Shown: positions 27,388-35,990, numbered from the stretch's first letter. The stretch: 38,854 nt of DNA from Colwellia sp. BRX10-3 (GCF_014077505.1 NZ_JACGWA010000018.1:1-38854); one strand, 5' to 3'. A program made the numbers and translations. The notes: a model not told the origin generated them from the letters alone.

Positions 27388-28382
27388 GGTTTATTTACCT
27401 GCCATAATTCGGCGTATCCAGAAGAGCTTTCGGTGATTACCTGGTTATTATCTCTAAAAGCGACACTATAAACAACTGCTCCAGCGGGTCTAATATCGTC
27501 ACGTGGCAAAACTCGCCAGCTAGTTAGACGTTCGCCTGTAGCAATATCCCATAGGCTAACCTTGCGAGAAGGTGCACCCGTTAATAGCTTAGTACCATCA
27601 GGTGAAAATTGCACTGCACTAAAAATCTCTTGGCGATTAAAGTATTTTAACTTGGAAATTAACTTACCGGTTTTTAAATCCCAAATATTGGACGATTTTT
27701 TACTGTCAGCAGTGAAGGCATAGCGACCTTTGGGGTCAAGTGCCACCATGGTCACGCGACTAGGGTGGTTAAAGCGGTAAATAACTTGTCCTGAAACGGT
27801 ATCCCACACGTAGGCAACAAAATCATTAGAGCCAGAAATAGCAACACGACCATTAGGTAACATGTCTACGGCATTGATTTTTTCTTGATGACCTAAAAAT
27901 TCTAATCGTCGACCGTTGGCAATAGTAATGTGTACTACTTTACCGTTACTTTGCCCAACCAGTAGATAGTCACCATTATTTGCCACGGCTACATCACGAA
28001 TTGTCGATTCTGTGATCGACCAAAACCCTTCTGATTGGCCATTTTCTATATTCCACAATGAAAAGTCATGGCGGTTAGCAGTAATGGCATGGCTGTTATT
28101 ATCGGCAATATCCACCACCAATACTAAATTATCAGCGCTACTTTGCTGTTGCGACCAATTATATTTCAGGGAGTTATTGTCTAAATCCCACAAACTAATG
28201 CCGTGATGAATAGATGAAACCACACTGAATTTAGCGTCATTAGAGATATCAGCCGCGTAGGCTCCCTCTACTGCATGTTGCCACCTTTGTGCTGGCTCTT
28301 GGCCTACAGGCTGACAAGCAGTTAGCAATGCCAATAAAAACAGCAGCTTGGCTTTAAGAATAGTTGAGTTACAGTTTAGCAA
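27384..28382 (-). CDS. WD40-repeat lipoprotein
   Basis: A 332-residue predicted outer-membrane lipoprotein. The lipobox L-T-A-C places the modified Cys at residue 23, with Gln at +2. About seven beta-propeller repeats follow (S-L-W-D-L, S-L-W-N-I, Y-V-W-D-T, N-I-W-D-L, S-L-W-D-I, E-L-W-Q-V), enough for a closed seven-blade propeller. The start must be TTG 28382 or another rare codon, because no ATG or GTG lies before the lipobox, and no ribosome binding site is seen. It is co-transcribed with slyX and divergent from fkpA. A role in envelope protein assembly is possible, but this is inference. Confidence 0.8.
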   Translation of the reverse strand: MLNCNSTILKAKLLFLLALLTACQPVGQEPAQRWQHAVEGAYAADISNDAKFSVVSSIHHGISLWDLDNNSLKYNWSQQQSSADNLVLVVDIADNNSHAITANRHDFSLWNIENGQSEGFWSITESTIRDVAVANNGDYLLVGQSNGKVVHITIANGRRLEFLGHQEKINAVDMLPNGRVAISGSNDFVAYVWDTVSGQVIYRFNHPSRVTMVALDPKGRYAFTADSKKSSNIWDLKTGKLISKLKYFNRQEIFSAVQFSPDGTKLLTGAPSRKVSLWDIATGERLTSWRVLPRDDIRPAGAVVYSVAFRDNNQVITESSSGYAELWQVNKP

Positions 28383-28502
28383 AATATTAATACTTTTTTC
28401 TTAGGTCATTTATCGTTAGTATAAGCCGCATTGTTTCACAATTCACACATATTTAAATGACTTAGCGGGGATTTCTGGCTAAGTAGTAAAACGGAGATAT
28501 AA

Positions 28503-29264
28503 ATGAAATTTTTTAAACCAACGTTAGTCGCTATTGCTTTATTATCAGTAATGGGTTGTCAAGAACCAGTTAAGCAAGAAGAAAAAGCGGTTGCGCTTGA
28601 TACAGAAATACAAAAACAAGCCTACGGTTTAGGTGCTTCGATTGGTATGTACATGGAACGTAATTTAGAAGAACATGATAAATTAGGCTTAACTTTAGAC
28701 AAGTCGCTTATTATACGTGGATTTACCGATAGCATGGACGGTAACTCTCAAATAGAAAAAGAAGATATTCAAGCGTTGTTGATGAACTTAGATCAAGCAA
28801 TGAAAGCAAAGCAAAAAGAGCAAGCCGCAGTGAGTTCAGAATCAAGCTTAGCTGAAGGTCAGGCATTTTTGGCGGAAAATGCTAAAAAAGCAGGTGTTCA
28901 AGTTACTGAATCTGGCATTCAATACGAAATTCTAACAGAAGCCGAAGGTGAGAAACCTGCCGCTACTGATACCGTGAAAGTTCACTACCATGGCACATTC
29001 CTTAACGGCGAAACTTTTGATAGTTCATACGACCGTGGTGAACCTGCAGTGTTCCCACTTAACCGTGTAATTTCAGGCTGGACCGAAGGTGTACAGTTAA
29101 TGTCGGTAGGTTCTAAGTTTAAATTTACTATTCCTTCAGACTTAGCTTATGGACCAAATGGTAACCCACCACGCATTCCGGGTAACTCTGTACTACAGTT
29201 TGATATTGAATTATTAGAAATTCAAAAACCAGAAGCTGCAGCAAAAGTTGGCGATAACAAGTAA
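28503..29264 (+). CDS. fkpA: FKBP-type peptidyl-prolyl isomerase FkpA, lipoprotein form
   Basis: A 253-residue envelope folding factor. A lipobox-like V-M-G-C puts the modified Cys at residue 19 (Gln at +2), whereas E. coli FkpA is a soluble periplasmic protein. The N-terminal dimerisation domain spans about 33-110 (K-Q-A-Y-G-L-G-A-S-I-G). The FKBP domain spans about 140-240, with V-H-Y-H-G-T-F, G-E-x-F-D-S-S, V-I-x-G-W-x-E-G and P-x-x-L-A-Y-G. It is divergent from the WD40 lipoprotein-slyX pair. The cysteine context is slightly unusual (Met at -2), so lipidation is likely but not sure. Confidence 0.93.
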   Translation: MKFFKPTLVAIALLSVMGCQEPVKQEEKAVALDTEIQKQAYGLGASIGMYMERNLEEHDKLGLTLDKSLIIRGFTDSMDGNSQIEKEDIQALLMNLDQAMKAKQKEQAAVSSESSLAEGQAFLAENAKKAGVQVTESGIQYEILTEAEGEKPAATDTVKVHYHGTFLNGETFDSSYDRGEPAVFPLNRVISGWTEGVQLMSVGSKFKFTIPSDLAYGPNGNPPRIPGNSVLQFDIELLEIQKPEAAAKVGDNK

Positions 29265-29284
29265 TAACTTACCTGTTGTTGAAT

Positions 29285-29321
29285 AACAAAAAAACCAACC
29301 TTAGCGGTTGGTTTTTTTGTT
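29285..29321 (+). terminator. Strong terminator after fkpA
   Basis: A perfect 16-bp stem (29285-29300 with 29306-29321, loop TTAGC) has an A7/T7 tract and a CCAACC/GGTTGG core. It lies 20 bp past the fkpA stop. Confidence 0.93.
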
Positions 29322-29376
29322 TTAGAGCATTGTTTTAAGTTGGTATAAGGTAAATTGAACGTTTATTTCAGGCAAT

Positions 29377-29402
29377 AAAAAAGCCTTACCGAAGTAAGGC
29401 TT
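29377..29402 (-). terminator. Minus-strand terminator with no known gene upstream
   Basis: A 9-bp perfect stem AAGCCTTAC/GTAAGGCTT (29381-29389 with 29394-29402, loop CGAA on the plus strand). On the minus strand it ends in TTTTTT. It faces the fkpA terminator, but its own transcript would come from the fkpA-hemE spacer, which has no established minus-strand gene. Confidence 0.75.
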
Positions 29403-29474
29403 GAAATGCTCGCTGTGTGGTCTAGTAAACTAGCTTCTTTTTATTTATTTCTTTATTTTTATTATTGTTTTTCT

Positions 29475-29609
29475 TTAGCGCGGGACATTTATAGCAAAGG
29501 CTTTTTCTTCGTGCAACAACTTTAATAGAGCATATATTCCACGAACTTTTTCGTATAAGGCGTGTAAAAATAGGCTGCTATCAACCAGTTTTTTCAGTTC
29601 TAACAGCAT
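29475..29609 (-). CDS. Possible small protein, 44 codons
   Basis: ATG 29609 opens a 44-residue reading that ends 73 bp before a minus-strand terminator. The predicted protein is amphipathic and mostly helical (starts MLLELKKLVDSSLFLHALYE, then K-V-R-G-I-Y-A-L-L-K-L-L-H-E-E-K), with a mixed charge composition that looks protein-like. No ribosome binding site is visible, and I do not recognise a family. It may be a real small gene, a remnant, or chance reading within a small RNA. Confidence 0.4.
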   Translation of the reverse strand: MLLELKKLVDSSLFLHALYEKVRGIYALLKLLHEEKAFAINVPR

Positions 29610-30092
29610 ATCAAGTGCAAAGTTTAATTTTCAACCAGTTTACATTTTTTTAAAATAGGTAATTAAATGTAAAAAAGTTTACCTATCAAGTTCTAACGTA
29701 ACTAAGGCCATATTTTATAGAAATCACTAAAACCATCTAGGCTGGTTTACCACTTTGGTGATTTATGAAATACATTGCCTATGTTCTTAATGGGGTTGGT
29801 GGAAAAATAAACAATTTTATTTTTTATTTAAAATAAATTATCTTTATTTAAATTGATTTAGATAATGAATGTGCTGTTTTATTAAGCTAGAGGTCTTTGT
29901 TTTTTTGTTACATACCCTATCGTGTTTTAGGCTGATTTTGCCATAGCATCTTCTTGATAGCACAAAATAACGGTTAATTTGCAAAAAATTTCAATATGAA
30001 TGCCATGAACGAGCGTAGATTTGATTTGGAAGATAGATCAATAAAATTTGAAGTGTTAGAATGCGCGCATATTATTGCGGAGAAGAATTTTC

Positions 30093-31160
30093 ATGACTGA
30101 ATTAAAGAACGATACGTATTTGCGTGCGCTATTGCGCCAACCTGTTGATTACACTCCTGTTTGGATGATGCGCCAAGCCGGTCGTTATTTACCGGAGTAT
30201 CGTGAAGTACGTAAAGGCGCTGGCGACTTTATGTCGGTATGTCGTGATGCTGATTTAGCATGTGAAGTAACCATTCAGCCATTACGTCGCTTTCCACTTG
30301 ATGCTGCTATTTTATTTAGTGATATTTTAACTATTCCTGATGCTATGGGCTTGGGTCTGTATTTTGAAACAGGGGAAGGGCCTAAATTTGAACGCCCAAT
30401 TACTTGTAAAGCTGATATTGATAAAATTGGTATTCCGGATCCTGAAGGCGAATTGCAATACGTTATGAATGCAGTACGTACCATCAAGAAAACGCTGAAC
30501 GGCGATGTACCGCTTATTGGCTTTTCTGGTAGTCCATGGACCCTGGCCACTTATATGATTGAAGGTGGTAGTTCAAAAGCTTTCACTAAGATCAAAAAAA
30601 TGATGTTCGCAGAGCCACAAACTTTGCACTTATTGTTAGATAAACTAGCCGACTCAGTTATTTTATATTTAAATGCCCAAATTGCTGCCGGTGCTCAATC
30701 GGTAATGGTATTTGATACTTGGGGCGGAGTTTTGTCACCTCGCGATTATAAAGAGTTTTCATTGCAGTATATGGCGAAAATTGTTGATGGTTTAACGCGT
30801 CATAACGATGGTCGTAAAGTGCCAGTGACATTATTTACCAAAAATGGTGGTATGTGGTTAGAAGACATCGCTGCAACAGGTTGTGATGCTGTAGGTCTTG
30901 ATTGGACAATAGATATTGAAAATGCCAAAGCACGTGTTGGTGATAAAGTGGCGCTGCAAGGCAATATGGACCCGTCAATGTTATACGCACCATTGCCGCG
31001 TATTGAGCAAGAAGTATCGAAAATACTAACAGGTTTTGGTGAAGGTGGTACAGGCCATGTGTTTAACTTAGGACATGGTATACATCCGGATGTGAACCCA
31101 GATCATGCGGGTCACTTTATTGAGTCGGTTCATCGTTTAAGTAAGCCGTATCATCTATAA
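30093..31160 (+). CDS. hemE: Uroporphyrinogen decarboxylase
   Basis: A 355-residue cytoplasmic enzyme that removes four carboxyl groups from uroporphyrinogen III to give coproporphyrinogen III in heme synthesis. Signatures: [15 protein letters not shown] near the N-terminus, [12 protein letters not shown] and [19 protein letters not shown] 30093 is chosen: GGAG lies 10 nt upstream and the length matches E. coli (354). An in-frame TTG at 30075 would add six basic residues. It stands alone with its own terminator. Confidence 0.97.
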   Translation: MTELKNDTYLRALLRQPVDYTPVWMMRQAGRYLPEYREVRKGAGDFMSVCRDADLACEVTIQPLRRFPLDAAILFSDILTIPDAMGLGLYFETGEGPKFERPITCKADIDKIGIPDPEGELQYVMNAVRTIKKTLNGDVPLIGFSGSPWTLATYMIEGGSSKAFTKIKKMMFAEPQTLHLLLDKLADSVILYLNAQIAAGAQSVMVFDTWGGVLSPRDYKEFSLQYMAKIVDGLTRHNDGRKVPVTLFTKNGGMWLEDIAATGCDAVGLDWTIDIENAKARVGDKVALQGNMDPSMLYAPLPRIEQEVSKILTGFGEGGTGHVFNLGHGIHPDVNPDHAGHFIESVHRLSKPYHL

Positions 31161-31225
31161 GTAATTATTCATAAAAGATATTGTTTACCTCTAGTTTGAA
31201 TAAAACGACTTAATTTATTGAATAT

Positions 31226-31250
31226 AAAGGAGCTTAATGCTCCTTTTTTT
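31226..31250 (+). terminator. Terminator of hemE
   Basis: AAAGGAGC/GCTCCTTT stem (31226-31233 with 31239-31246, loop TTAAT) followed by a T-run to 31250. It lies about 65 bp past the hemE stop. Confidence 0.9.
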
Positions 31251-31399
31251 ATTCGCTAATATTATGATGTAAATTATTTCACTAATAAGACGTTGCTGAG
31301 CATTTTCTGATATGGATATTAGTTTCAATTTTGTCTTTGGTTAATGCTTTTAGATTAAGGTATGCTTGAGGTAGAAATTGATTTTAAAAGGATAGAACA

Positions 31400-31873
31400 A
31401 TGACGACAAATACAAACCTTATATCTACATTATTGATTACCGTGTTACTCAGTGCCTGTGGCAGTAGCTCAACAGAAAAAGAAGAAGCTAAAGACGCGCA
31501 AGCTATACAGGATAATAACACTCAGCAGGAAGCCACTAAGCTTGTTGCTACGCCGATAAATGCTAATGAAAAATTAAAAGGCGACAAGATGGAAGAGTTA
31601 AAAGATAAGTTGAAGGATGAATCTGGAGAGTGGCAACGTGGTCGTGTGCAGTTTTTAAACTTAGAAGGCGGCTTTTACGGCATTATTACTGATTCAGGTA
31701 AAAAAATATTACCGATGAATATGGCAAAAGAGTTTGCGCAAAATGGTGCTATTGTTCGCATTAAAGGCAAAGTAAAAAATGTTATGACCATTCAACAATG
31801 GGGCACACCTTTTACTATTACCGAAATAGAGCTGATAACACCGGGTAATCAAGCAAATGAAACTGAGATGTAA
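31400..31873 (+). CDS. Lipoprotein with a possible OB-fold domain
   Basis: A 157-residue predicted lipoprotein. The lipobox L-S-A-C puts the modified Cys at residue 20, followed by GSSS. A charged linker (about 24-75, many K, E, D) leads to a compact C-terminal domain at about 78-150 (Q-R-G-R-V-Q-F-L-N-L-E-G-G-F-Y-G-I, then A-I-V-R-I-K-G-K-V, F-T-I-T-E-I-E). Alternating strands with R-G-R-V and K-G-K-V suggest an OB-like barrel, but this is a pattern guess. AAAAGGA lies 7 nt before the ATG. No operon partner. Confidence 0.75.
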   Translation: MTTNTNLISTLLITVLLSACGSSSTEKEEAKDAQAIQDNNTQQEATKLVATPINANEKLKGDKMEELKDKLKDESGEWQRGRVQFLNLEGGFYGIITDSGKKILPMNMAKEFAQNGAIVRIKGKVKNVMTIQQWGTPFTITEIELITPGNQANETEM

Positions 31874-31896
31874 GTATAATAAGATTTAATGACAGA

Positions 31897-32388
31897 TTAG
31901 CGACAAGTTAGTGGCTGGGTAAATAAGGTTAAGGTTTTACCGCTGCTGCTAACTTGAATTTGATAAAGGTTTCGGTATTGCTTTTCGGTAATATCATCCA
32001 CGGTTAACTCACTAAGTAATGCCGATAATTGTGGCGTGGTATTGCTATGACCCACCACTAAAACATTTTCTTTTTGTTTGAGTAACTGCTGTGCAAACTG
32101 GTTAAGTTTTGCTGGCGAATATTGTTTTATTGCCAGTTTTTGCTGTTTAGCAAAGGGGGCGGCTGTTGCCATAGTGCGTTGGTATGCTGTGCTATACACA
32201 TGTTTGATTTTTGTATGTTCAAGCATGTTAGCAATTTGTTTTGCTCTCAATTTACCGCACTGGGTCAATTTAGGATCATCTTTTACCGCTTGCTTTTCTG
32301 CATGGCGAACTAAGTAAATGCTAAAACTATCATCGGCGAGTGCCGGCAAGACAAAAAAGCTTAGGGCTACCAGTAAACTATATTTCAT
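31897..32388 (-). CDS. Periplasmic histidine-phosphatase (SixA/PGM-like)
   Basis: A 163-residue exported protein of the histidine phosphatase superfamily. The catalytic motif is L-V-R-H-A-E-K (phospho-accepting His near residue 27), and the second His lies in V-V-G-H-S-N-T-T-P. ATG 32388 is chosen because a signal peptide (cleavage after about residue 18, LPALA then DDSF) follows directly. An earlier in-frame start at 32436 would add 16 non-hydrophobic residues. Substrate unknown. SixA itself is cytoplasmic, so this secreted relative probably has another substrate. Confidence 0.85.
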   Translation of the reverse strand: MKYSLLVALSFFVLPALADDSFSIYLVRHAEKQAVKDDPKLTQCGKLRAKQIANMLEHTKIKHVYSTAYQRTMATAAPFAKQQKLAIKQYSPAKLNQFAQQLLKQKENVLVVGHSNTTPQLSALLSELTVDDITEKQYRNLYQIQVSSSGKTLTLFTQPLTCR

Positions 32389-32411
32389 AACTTTTCCGTT
32401 TTGGTTTAAAT

Positions 32412-32434
32412 AAACACATTTCAGAGCGGGAAAC
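32412..32434 (-). repeat. Sequence resembling the IS end at 97-122
   Basis: On the minus strand this reads TGT-TTCCCGCT-CTGAAATGTG and then TTTA. It shares the 14-base CTGAAATGTGTTTA with the insertion-sequence end at position 122, and the flanking TGT and CCCG are also similar. It lies just upstream of the histidine-phosphatase start. It may be a solo IS end or a chance match. Confidence 0.3.
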
Positions 32435-32442
32435 ATTAGAGA

Positions 32443-32476
32443 AAAAGGGCAAAGTTGTTAATAATTTCACCCTTTT
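32443..32476 (-). terminator. Possible terminator of the desaturase-sthA unit
   Basis: AAAAGGG (32443-32449) pairs with CCCTTTT (32470-32476) over a 20-nt loop. On the minus strand it ends in TTTTTCTCT. It lies 9 bp past the sthA stop. Confidence 0.5.
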
Positions 32477-32484
32477 ATTTGCAT

Positions 32485-33927
32485 TTAAAACAGTCGGTTT
32501 AACCCGTTTAATGCCGCTACCCTGAATGCTTCTGCCATTGTTGGATAGTTAAAGGTAGTTTCAACAAAGTATTCAATGGTATTGCCACCGTTAGTTTGCT
32601 GCATGATGGCTTGACCGATATGAATAATTTCTGCGGCATTTTCACCAAAACAATGAATACCTAATATTTCTTTGGTTTCACGATGGAAAAGAATTTTTAA
32701 CGAGCCGACTAAATTATTAGATATTTGTGCGCGGGCTAAATGTTTAAACTGCGCACGACCAACTTCATAAGGGATTTTTGCTTCGGTTAACTCTTGCTCG
32801 GTTTTACCGACAGAACTGATTTCTGGAATGGTATAAATACCAGTTGGAATATCAACAGTCAGTTTTGCATTGCCATCACCGTTTAGCATTGCGCTGGCGC
32901 AAATTCTACCTTGATCAAATGCGGCACTGGCCAAACTTGGATAGCCAATAACATCACCAACAGCAAAAATACCATCTACATCAGTTTGGTAGGTATCGCT
33001 AACTTTTAATTGCCCACGACCATCCGCTTTTAAACCAGCATTTTCAAGTTTTAAATCGGCTGTATTACCGGTACGACCATTGGCAAATAGTAAACAGTCA
33101 GCGCGCATTTTCTTACCAGACTCTAAATGCACAATAACTGAATCTTCTTTGGTTTCGACACGCTCAATTTGCTCACCGTGGCGAATAACAACACCGTTGT
33201 TCCACAAGTGATAACTTAATGAGTCTGACATTTCGTCATCTAAAAATGATAGTAAGCGATCACGGGTATTGATCAAGTCTACTTTGACCCCTAAGCCGCG
33301 AAAAATACAAGCGTATTCGCTACCAATAACACCTGCACCATAGATAATTATTTGGCGTGGAGAATGTTCAAGCGATAAAATACTGTCTGAGTCATAAACT
33401 CTAGGATGCGTGAAATCAACATCGTCTGGATGATAAGGGCGAGAGCCTGTGGCTATTACTATTTGTTTTGCTGTAATGGTATCGATTGTGCCGTCAGTGC
33501 GTAATACTTGAATGGTATTGGCGTCAACAAACGAGGCTTCACCGTAAAAGTGCTCAACTTGGTTGCGGTTATAAAAGCCGCTACGTAAATTGACTTGTTT
33601 TCGAATAACTGCCGAGGCGTGACTTAAAATATCCTGAAAGGTTAAATGCTTGGCGTTTTGTCCAGCATTAAACAATGGATTGGAGTTATATTCGATAAGT
33701 CGGCTAACTGATTGGCGTAGCGCTTTCGATGGGATGGTACCCCAATGAGTACATCCGCCGCCAACATGATGATAGCGTTCAATAATAGCAACACGCTTAT
33801 CTCGCTTAGCTAAGTTCATCGCAGCGCCTTCACCACCAGGCCCTGTGCCTATAATTATGGCGTCGAAATCGTAGCTTTTAATTGAACTTTTTGCTTTTTT
33901 AGTCTCGGCTTGTGCTTGTTTACTCAA
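32485..33927 (-). CDS. sthA: Soluble pyridine nucleotide transhydrogenase
   Basis: A 480-residue flavoprotein that passes reducing equivalents between NADPH and NAD and so balances the two pools. The FAD-binding G-T-G-P-G-G-E-G lies near residue 27. [15 protein letters not shown] replaces the CxxxxC redox disulfide of related disulfide reductases, as is diagnostic for SthA. The NAD(P) site is I-I-Y-G-A-G-V-I-G, and the second FAD motif is [10 protein letters not shown]. The end [13 protein letters not shown] is nearly identical to E. coli. A basic 14-residue N-terminal extension is not in E. coli SthA. In E. coli it is beside fabR and trmA, as here. Confidence 0.97.
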   Translation of the reverse strand: MSKQAQAETKKAKSSIKSYDFDAIIIGTGPGGEGAAMNLAKRDKRVAIIERYHHVGGGCTHWGTIPSKALRQSVSRLIEYNSNPLFNAGQNAKHLTFQDILSHASAVIRKQVNLRSGFYNRNQVEHFYGEASFVDANTIQVLRTDGTIDTITAKQIVIATGSRPYHPDDVDFTHPRVYDSDSILSLEHSPRQIIIYGAGVIGSEYACIFRGLGVKVDLINTRDRLLSFLDDEMSDSLSYHLWNNGVVIRHGEQIERVETKEDSVIVHLESGKKMRADCLLFANGRTGNTADLKLENAGLKADGRGQLKVSDTYQTDVDGIFAVGDVIGYPSLASAAFDQGRICASAMLNGDGNAKLTVDIPTGIYTIPEISSVGKTEQELTEAKIPYEVGRAQFKHLARAQISNNLVGSLKILFHRETKEILGIHCFGENAAEIIHIGQAIMQQTNGGNTIEYFVETTFNYPTMAEAFRVAALNGLNRLF

Positions 33928-33995
33928 CGGTTAACCCTTTAATTCCTGCTTCAATGGAAAAATTTTAGCAGGAATCAAATAGAACGTAACTGTTT

Positions 33996-35114
33996 TTATG
34001 CGAGTTTTTCTACCATGTTTTGCCAGCTTCGCTGTTGTTCCGCTAATCGGCGCTTAATTTCTTGGTATTGAGCCATCACTTCAGAGTTCTCGACATCGGC
34101 CATTAATTGGTCACGCTTAGTGGCTAATAATGCTTTACGCACAGCATAAAACTCGTTGATCTTATGAATAAGCTCATCATATTCATGCTGTAATCTTTCT
34201 AATAGTTGCTCGGCGTCAGGGTGGGCAGCTAACTTTTGCTGACTACGTAACAAAATCATCGATAAACGCGCTTTCTCTATTTTATCTTCTGGTGTTGTGC
34301 GTAACTTTGAAGTTAGCTTTAAATGCTCACAACCTTTAATTAGCCACTTAGTCGGATCAAACTGCCACCAACGAATACCATTACGATAGTCGTTTTCAAA
34401 TATATGATGATAGTTATGGTAACCCTCGCCAAAAGTAAAAAAGGCTAACACGCCATTATCGCGAGCTGTATTTTTTTCAGTGTAGGTTTGCTTACCCCAG
34501 ATGTGCGCTAATGAATTTATGAAAAATGTGGTGTGATGACTTAACACTAAGCGCAAAAAGCCGAGTAATAGTAAGCTGTTGATCATATCACCGTGCCACA
34601 AGCCAAATAAAATTGGTACGCCGAAGTTCATTAATATGGTCAGTAATAAATAATGTTTATGTTGCCAAACAACAATGCTGTCTTTTTGTAAATCGCGCAC
34701 ATTGCTGTAGTCGTTATATTGCTTAGGTTGGTGATCTCTTAGCATCCAGCCAATATGAGAATGCCAAAAACCCATTTTTGCCGAATAGGGGTCAACATTA
34801 TTTTTATCGACATGTTTGTGATGAATTCGATGATCTGAAGACCAATGTAAAGCGCTATTTTGTAAGGCAAATGCACCACCTAACGCGTAGATCAGTCTTA
34901 AAGACCAATGCGCTTGATAAGTTCTATGGGACCAAAGACGGTGATAACCGGCAGTGATCGACATGCCACAATAAATAAAGCAAATAGTTGCTGCGGTGAT
35001 TTCTGTGGCATCAAAGCCATGAGTAAATGCACGATAAGGCACTGCGATTGCAGCAAATAAAAAGGTAATGCTAAATACAAATACATTTAACCAAATAATA
35101 GGTGGTTTTTTCAT
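33996..35114 (-). CDS. Delta-9 acyl-CoA/acyl-lipid desaturase
   Basis: A 372-residue membrane diiron desaturase that adds a cis double bond to a fatty acyl chain. All three histidine boxes are present: H58-R-L-W-S-H63, H95-R-I-H-H99 and H233-N-Y-H-H237. Membrane helices lie at about 8-28, 37-55 and 155-195. The C-terminus (about 285-372) is an unusual charged helical extension with coiled-coil character. It is divergent from fabR, with a FabR/DesT-type operator right after its -10 element. It is 68 bp from sthA and co-oriented. In Pseudomonas similar desaturases are controlled by DesT, a relative of FabR. Confidence 0.92.
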   Translation of the reverse strand: MKKPPIIWLNVFVFSITFLFAAIAVPYRAFTHGFDATEITAATICFIYCGMSITAGYHRLWSHRTYQAHWSLRLIYALGGAFALQNSALHWSSDHRIHHKHVDKNNVDPYSAKMGFWHSHIGWMLRDHQPKQYNDYSNVRDLQKDSIVVWQHKHYLLLTILMNFGVPILFGLWHGDMINSLLLLGFLRLVLSHHTTFFINSLAHIWGKQTYTEKNTARDNGVLAFFTFGEGYHNYHHIFENDYRNGIRWWQFDPTKWLIKGCEHLKLTSKLRTTPEDKIEKARLSMILLRSQQKLAAHPDAEQLLERLQHEYDELIHKINEFYAVRKALLATKRDQLMADVENSEVMAQYQEIKRRLAEQQRSWQNMVEKLA

Positions 35115-35153
35115 TAATTATCCATCTAGGGGCTAAGCACCAAAAAATATTTC

Positions 35154-35199
35154 GGTGTACACATGTACGCTATTCTATCTTTACTCGATGCTGAGTCAA
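35154..35199 (-). promoter_or_regulatory. Desaturase promoter with FabR/DesT-type operator
   Basis: On the minus strand TTGACT (35199-35194), a 16-bp spacer and TAGAAT (35177-35172) form a good sigma70 promoter. Directly after the -10 lies AGCGTACA-TG-TGTACACC (35171-35154), an 18-bp near-palindrome that matches the E. coli FabR site AGCGTACA-N2-TGTTCGCT in spacing and left arm. The predicted start (about 35165) lies inside it, so a bound repressor would block initiation. Confidence 0.75.
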
Positions 35200-35345
35200 G
35201 TGCTGATGATTAATTATTCGAGTTCATAAGCATTAATATTCTGGCTATTACTGGGCGATTAACATCAATTTACTAGTATTGTTAACTATTTTCAGTATCA
35301 TATCAGCCTAGTTTTAGCGTGAAATAAATATTAGGTGTACTGGCG

Positions 35346-35990
35346 ATGAGTGGTATTCGAGCACTTCAAAAAGAAAAAACGCGTCGTCAATTAATTGATG
35401 CTGCTTTAGGGCAACTCAGTAGTGAACGTAGTTTTTCTAGCTTAAGCTTACGTGAAGTAGCAAAAGAAGCGGGTTTAGCGCCAACCTCATTTTATCGCCA
35501 TTTTTCTGATATGGACGAATTGGGCTTAACTTTGGTTGATGAAGCCGGTTTAACCTTGCGTCAATTAATGCGACAAGCTAGGCAACGCATTGATAAAGGT
35601 GGCTCAGTTATCCAAATTTCTGTGCGTACTTTTATGGAGTTTATTGAAAATAATGGTAATATTTTTCGTTTGTTATTACGAGAACGTTCAGGCACATCGC
35701 CGGCATTTCGTGCTGCGGTTAATCGCGAAATTCGTTATTTTACTTTAGAGCTTTGTGATTACTTACAACAAGCCAATAAGCTTGATGCAGAAGTGGCTTA
35801 TCTACAAGCCAATGCTGCCGTAACTATTGTTTTTAGTGCTGGCTCTGATGCTTTAGATTGTGATAAAAAAGATTTAGCTCAATTAGCACAACGAACAATT
35901 AAACAGCTGAGGTTTATTGCTCGTGGTGCATTTGAATTTGGCGTACGCAATGAAAACCGCAGCCTTAAAGTTAAAGGCGAGACAAAATAA
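35346..35990 (+). CDS. fabR: TetR-family fatty acid regulator FabR
   Basis: A 214-residue repressor that in E. coli senses the ratio of unsaturated to saturated acyl-ACP and represses fabA and fabB. The N-terminal helix-turn-helix is at about 28-60 ([20 protein letters not shown]). [24 protein letters not shown] typifies the ligand domain of FabR. Length equals E. coli FabR (about 215). Here the nearest target is the divergent desaturase gene. Its 3' end overlaps convergent trmA by 20 bp. Confidence 0.93.
   Translation: MSGIRALQKEKTRRQLIDAALGQLSSERSFSSLSLREVAKEAGLAPTSFYRHFSDMDELGLTLVDEAGLTLRQLMRQARQRIDKGGSVIQISVRTFMEFIENNGNIFRLLLRERSGTSPAFRAAVNREIRYFTLELCDYLQQANKLDAEVAYLQANAAVTIVFSAGSDALDCDKKDLAQLAQRTIKQLRFIARGAFEFGVRNENRSLKVKGETK

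Larger units (their letters stand above)
29265..30092. other. Long AT-rich spacer between fkpA and hemE
   Basis: An 828-bp stretch that holds the fkpA terminator, a minus-strand terminator (29377-29402) and a possible small ORF (29475-29609). An inverted-repeat cluster lies at about 29640-29685 (TTTACATTT/AAATGTAAA and ATAGGTAA/TTTACCTAT). TCAACCAGTTT occurs twice (29581, 29631). CTAGT-AA-ACTAG lies at 29422-29433. The hemE promoter must lie in the last 200 bp but was not pinned down. Confidence 0.5.

Noticed and set aside
29670-29686. TyrR-like box (TGTAAA-N4-TTTACC)
   Set aside because: The spacer is two bases shorter than the TyrR consensus, and the region is rich in such A/T words.
29853-29866. 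TTGAT-TTAG-ATAAT as a second FNR-type site before hemE
   Set aside because: The right half matches poorly, it lies over 200 bp from the hemE start, and such words are common in AT-rich DNA.
32389-32436. 16-codon N-terminal extension of the histidine phosphatase
   Set aside because: It would precede a typical signal peptide and overlaps the IS-end-like sequence.
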